A stretch of 7,722 bases of DNA from assembly GCA_002501205.1 (NCBI GenBank), contig DLRW01000084.1, positions 1 to 7,722 of the forward strand. Reading direction: 5' to 3'. This DNA is from Flavobacteriales bacterium UBA7878. GTDB lineage: Bacteria > Bacteroidota > Bacteroidia > Flavobacteriales > Schleiferiaceae. The position numbers were made by a program, and so were the translations under genes. This document shows positions 5,943 through 7,722 of the stretch, piece by piece. The notes below the pieces were generated by a model. It made no database searches. It was not told the DNA's origin and was given only the letters and a program-made list of their open reading frames with translations. How positions within the stretch are numbered: the first letter of the stretch is position 1; each line of letters starts with the position of its first letter.

Positions 5943-7303
5943 GATTCTGTAGGCGAATCATTTTTAGGCGAAGGAATTAAGGCTACCCATCCTAATAGCT
6001 TTAATTTCTTCGCCTTTGTTTTGGCTAAAACTGTAGGGTCGTCAAAGCTTTCCGGCCATTCAAATAGGGCGGCAATGGGATATTTTTCCTCACCAATAAA
6101 CTGACTGCCCCTTAGCTTAGGGGCGATCCCATAATATTGAGAAATACCCTCCTGTTCAAGCAGAGCTTTATAAACGGCTAAATCGCCTTGAATAAAATGC
6201 TTGGATTCAATATAGGCACGGGCATTCTCTAGTAGCATTTCTTCCTGTCCTGGCACAGGTTTTACCCTTACCCACTGATGCCAATAACGATGCAAATACA
6301 CCGCATTATAAGCATCACCTTTAATGCGAAAACGGTGAGATAAAATGGAGTTACCCGAACCTGTTTGTCCAAAGCTAAAGGGTAGTTCCAGTCTTAAAGG
6401 ATGCCATCTTCCCTTTATCAGTAAAAATCGACTGAGGCGAACACTGCTCACCAGTACCACAAAGCCGGTAGTTATCATATCCTCCTTAAAGCGCATCAAG
6501 CTATAGCCTAAATCGCGGTCTTCCCAATACATCAGTCCTAACTGAATAAAAAACAGGAGTATATAGGATGTCAATAATCGACTGCTTACCGTAGTCGAAT
6601 CAATTACCTTTTGATAGCTAAAGAAAGGGGATTGATTGAGGGCATTATTGAGAATAGCCGCATAAATGCTGATGGTACTGAGGAAATAAACCAGAGTTAA
6701 TAAATAACCATAAAGGCGCATCCCCTGATGCATTAAGGGAAAATTATAAAAGGTATGGGCCAGTGCAGCGAGGATAAAAAAGAGAATAATCAGGGCCGGT
6801 CGAGACTTTTGATAACGGAAGCGAAACAGAATTATCCCATAGGCAAAGAGCGCTGTATTAAACATATGCCCAACCGTAGAGAGAATTCCCCTGGCCACAA
6901 TGATGGAAGCGCCAGCACTATTGAAATACAGAATATTTTCGAAGGCCGAAAAGCCCAAAGCACTTAAGGAACAATAGATTAGGTAATCTAGGGGTTCATT
7001 AAACTGCTTGCGCATCAATAAAAAACTGAGTCCGAAGGCTAAAACCTTGGCCAGCTCTTCCAAACCAGCAACTTTGATAAATATAAATAGGAAATCATCC
7101 AGCCAATTACCGCTCAGTCTTAGTCCCAGGGCTTTGCCAAGCAGCGGACTGATCCAAAAGACCAGGGCTACGGAGCAGGCTCCTAAAAAGAAGCTGAGTA
7201 CCATAGGCCCCCATTTTTCTCGCTCAAAAATGTCGATATCGCGGAAATAGCGAATCCAGATAAATGCGATAAAAAGCGCTATAATGGGAAAAAACCAGCC
7301 CAT
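5939..7303 (-). CDS. PrsW-family intramembrane metalloprotease with long C-terminal extension
   Basis: The 454-residue protein is a polytopic membrane protein of the PrsW family, putative metal-dependent intramembrane proteases related to CAAX (CPBP) proteases; B. subtilis PrsW cleaves the anti-sigma factor RsiW. The hallmarks fall in the first 190 residues: EELAK at 82-86 (EExxK), FSAFEN at 118-123 (FxxxEN) with Y126, H146 in GHMFNT, and H183 in AHTFYNF. Membrane helices are seen at about 2-18, 32-52, 70-97, 105-127, 140-160, 168-188 and 198-220, with two more at 243-260 and 277-296. The last 160 residues are soluble and match nothing I recognise. B. subtilis PrsW is about 220 residues, so this protein is roughly twice as long. 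No anti-sigma/sigma pair is in view, so the substrate is unknown. The start lies 1 bp after the hydrolase stop, indicating one transcript and probable translational coupling. Confidence 0.85.
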   Translation of the reverse strand: MGWFFPIIALFIAFIWIRYFRDIDIFEREKWGPMVLSFFLGACSVALVFWISPLLGKALGLRLSGNWLDDFLFIFIKVAGLEELAKVLAFGLSFLLMRKQFNEPLDYLIYCSLSALGFSAFENILYFNSAGASIIVARGILSTVGHMFNTALFAYGIILFRFRYQKSRPALIILFFILAALAHTFYNFPLMHQGMRLYGYLLTLVYFLSTISIYAAILNNALNQSPFFSYQKVIDSTTVSSRLLTSYILLFFIQLGLMYWEDRDLGYSLMRFKEDMITTGFVVLVSSVRLSRFLLIKGRWHPLRLELPFSFGQTGSGNSILSHRFRIKGDAYNAVYLHRYWHQWVRVKPVPGQEEMLLENARAYIESKHFIQGDLAVYKALLEQEGISQYYGIAPKLRGSQFIGEEKYPIAALFEWPESFDDPTVLAKTKAKKLKLLGWVALIPSPKNDSPTES

Positions 7304-7304
7304 A

Positions 7305-7722
7305 TTAAAGGTCTAACCACCATTCTGTTTTCGGACGATCCAACTCTAAGGCAAAGCGTTCTCCAATCATTGGATGAATCATTTCCTGCCCTTCTTCTTT
7401 GGCTTTAGCTTGAAAGCGCACAATGGGGTCAGTCCAGCTATGCAAAGCCAATTGAAAAGCTCCCCAATGAATGGGCATGGCCAATTTGGCTTGTAAATCT
7501 ACTGCAGCTTGGGCAGTTTCTTCGGGCATCATGTGGATGTATTTCCAGTCTTCATTGTACTGCCCACATTCTAAAAGAGCGATGTCAAATGGACCGTATT
7601 TCTCACCAATTTCCTTAAAATGGGTATCATATCCACTGTCTCCACTAAAGTAAATGTTATCCTTCTTACCTTTAATTACCCAAGAAGCCCAAAGGGTAGA
7701 AGCTCGGTCAAAAAGTCCTCTT
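7305..7722 (-). CDS. MBL-fold metallo-hydrolase, NAPE-PLD/UlaG-like (partial, 5' end missing)
   Basis: The frame is open from the right edge of the window to a TAA at 7305-7307, so the visible 138 residues are the C-terminal portion and the start lies outside. The visible part begins RGLFDRASTLWASWVI and contains the metal-ligand aspartate in YFSGDSGYD (visible residue 28). IHMMPEETAQAA (His at visible 63) and the ligand histidine in PIHWGAFQLA (visible 85) follow. Order and spacing match the C-terminal half of N-acyl-phosphatidylethanolamine phospholipase D and its bacterial relatives, where GDxGY and IHWGTF supply zinc ligands. The N-terminal HxHxDH motif should lie beyond the window. The likely role is zinc-dependent hydrolysis of a phosphodiester or related bond; the true substrate in bacteria is mostly unknown. 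It ends 1 bp before the PrsW-like gene and is presumably the upstream partner of that operon. Confidence 0.9.
   Translation of the reverse strand, partial: RGLFDRASTLWASWVIKGKKDNIYFSGDSGYDTHFKEIGEKYGPFDIALLECGQYNEDWKYIHMMPEETAQAAVDLQAKLAMPIHWGAFQLALHSWTDPIVRFQAKAKEEGQEMIHPMIGERFALELDRPKTEWWLDL

Noticed and set aside
5948..5979. An 8-bp direct repeat TAGGCGAA near the 3' end of the PrsW gene, considered as part of a terminator.
   Set aside because: It is a direct, not inverted, repeat inside coding sequence and has no stem or U-tract.
7008..7250. An 80-codon + strand open frame opposite the PrsW gene.
   Set aside because: It is antisense to the conserved motif-bearing part of PrsW; its Lys/Ser/Pro-rich translation looks like reverse-complement noise.
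1..7722. Possible CRISPR, toxin-antitoxin, phage-defence or biosynthetic gene cluster.
   Set aside because: No spaced repeats, paired small genes, nuclease or defence domains, or consecutive biosynthetic enzymes were found; the genes look like unrelated chromosomal envelope and metabolic genes.

Overview
This window looks like an ordinary chromosomal stretch from a member of the Bacteroidota, probably Flavobacteriales. The pointers are moderate to low GC, AT-rich A-tract leaders with almost no Shine-Dalgarno sequences, a META-domain lipoprotein, a small secreted protein of a type familiar from flavobacteria, and a NAPE-PLD-like metallo-hydrolase next to a long PrsW-like protein. The placement rests on protein style and gene starts, not on a marker gene. 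I see no tRNA, rRNA, CRISPR array, insertion sequence, phage gene or attachment site, and no gene-free gap above 108 bases.

Layout, left to right. On the + strand: a ketoacyl-ACP synthase III (59-1066) closed by a clear intrinsic terminator (1086-1116); a META-domain lipoprotein (1130-1840); and an AI-2E/PerM-type membrane transporter (1898-3052). The transporter converges with, and overlaps by 23 bp, a large hybrid sensor histidine kinase on the - strand (3030-5240). A 108-bp divergent intergenic region separates that kinase from a small secreted protein on the + strand (5349-5942). The secreted protein's stop codon overlaps that of a convergent PrsW-family membrane protease (5939-7303, - strand). 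The PrsW gene lies 1 bp downstream of the 3' part of a metallo-beta-lactamase-fold hydrolase (7305-7722, - strand). The hydrolase is cut by the window edge, and its visible frame runs open to the last base.

Functional picture. Five of the seven gene products are predicted to be in or exported across the cytoplasmic membrane (lipoprotein, transporter, sensor kinase, secreted protein, PrsW). The other two act on acyl or phospholipid-like substrates (KAS III, NAPE-PLD-like hydrolase). That gives a loose cell-envelope flavour but does not show a pathway. The only strongly supported operon is hydrolase-PrsW. Lipoprotein-transporter is a possible second one.

I found no convincing evidence for a new multi-gene system. 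The points most worth following are the roughly 225-residue extension on the PrsW-like protease, its tight coupling to the hydrolase, the orphan hybrid kinase with an unassigned helical sensor region divergent from an unknown secreted protein, and two convergent gene pairs whose ends overlap with no visible terminator.
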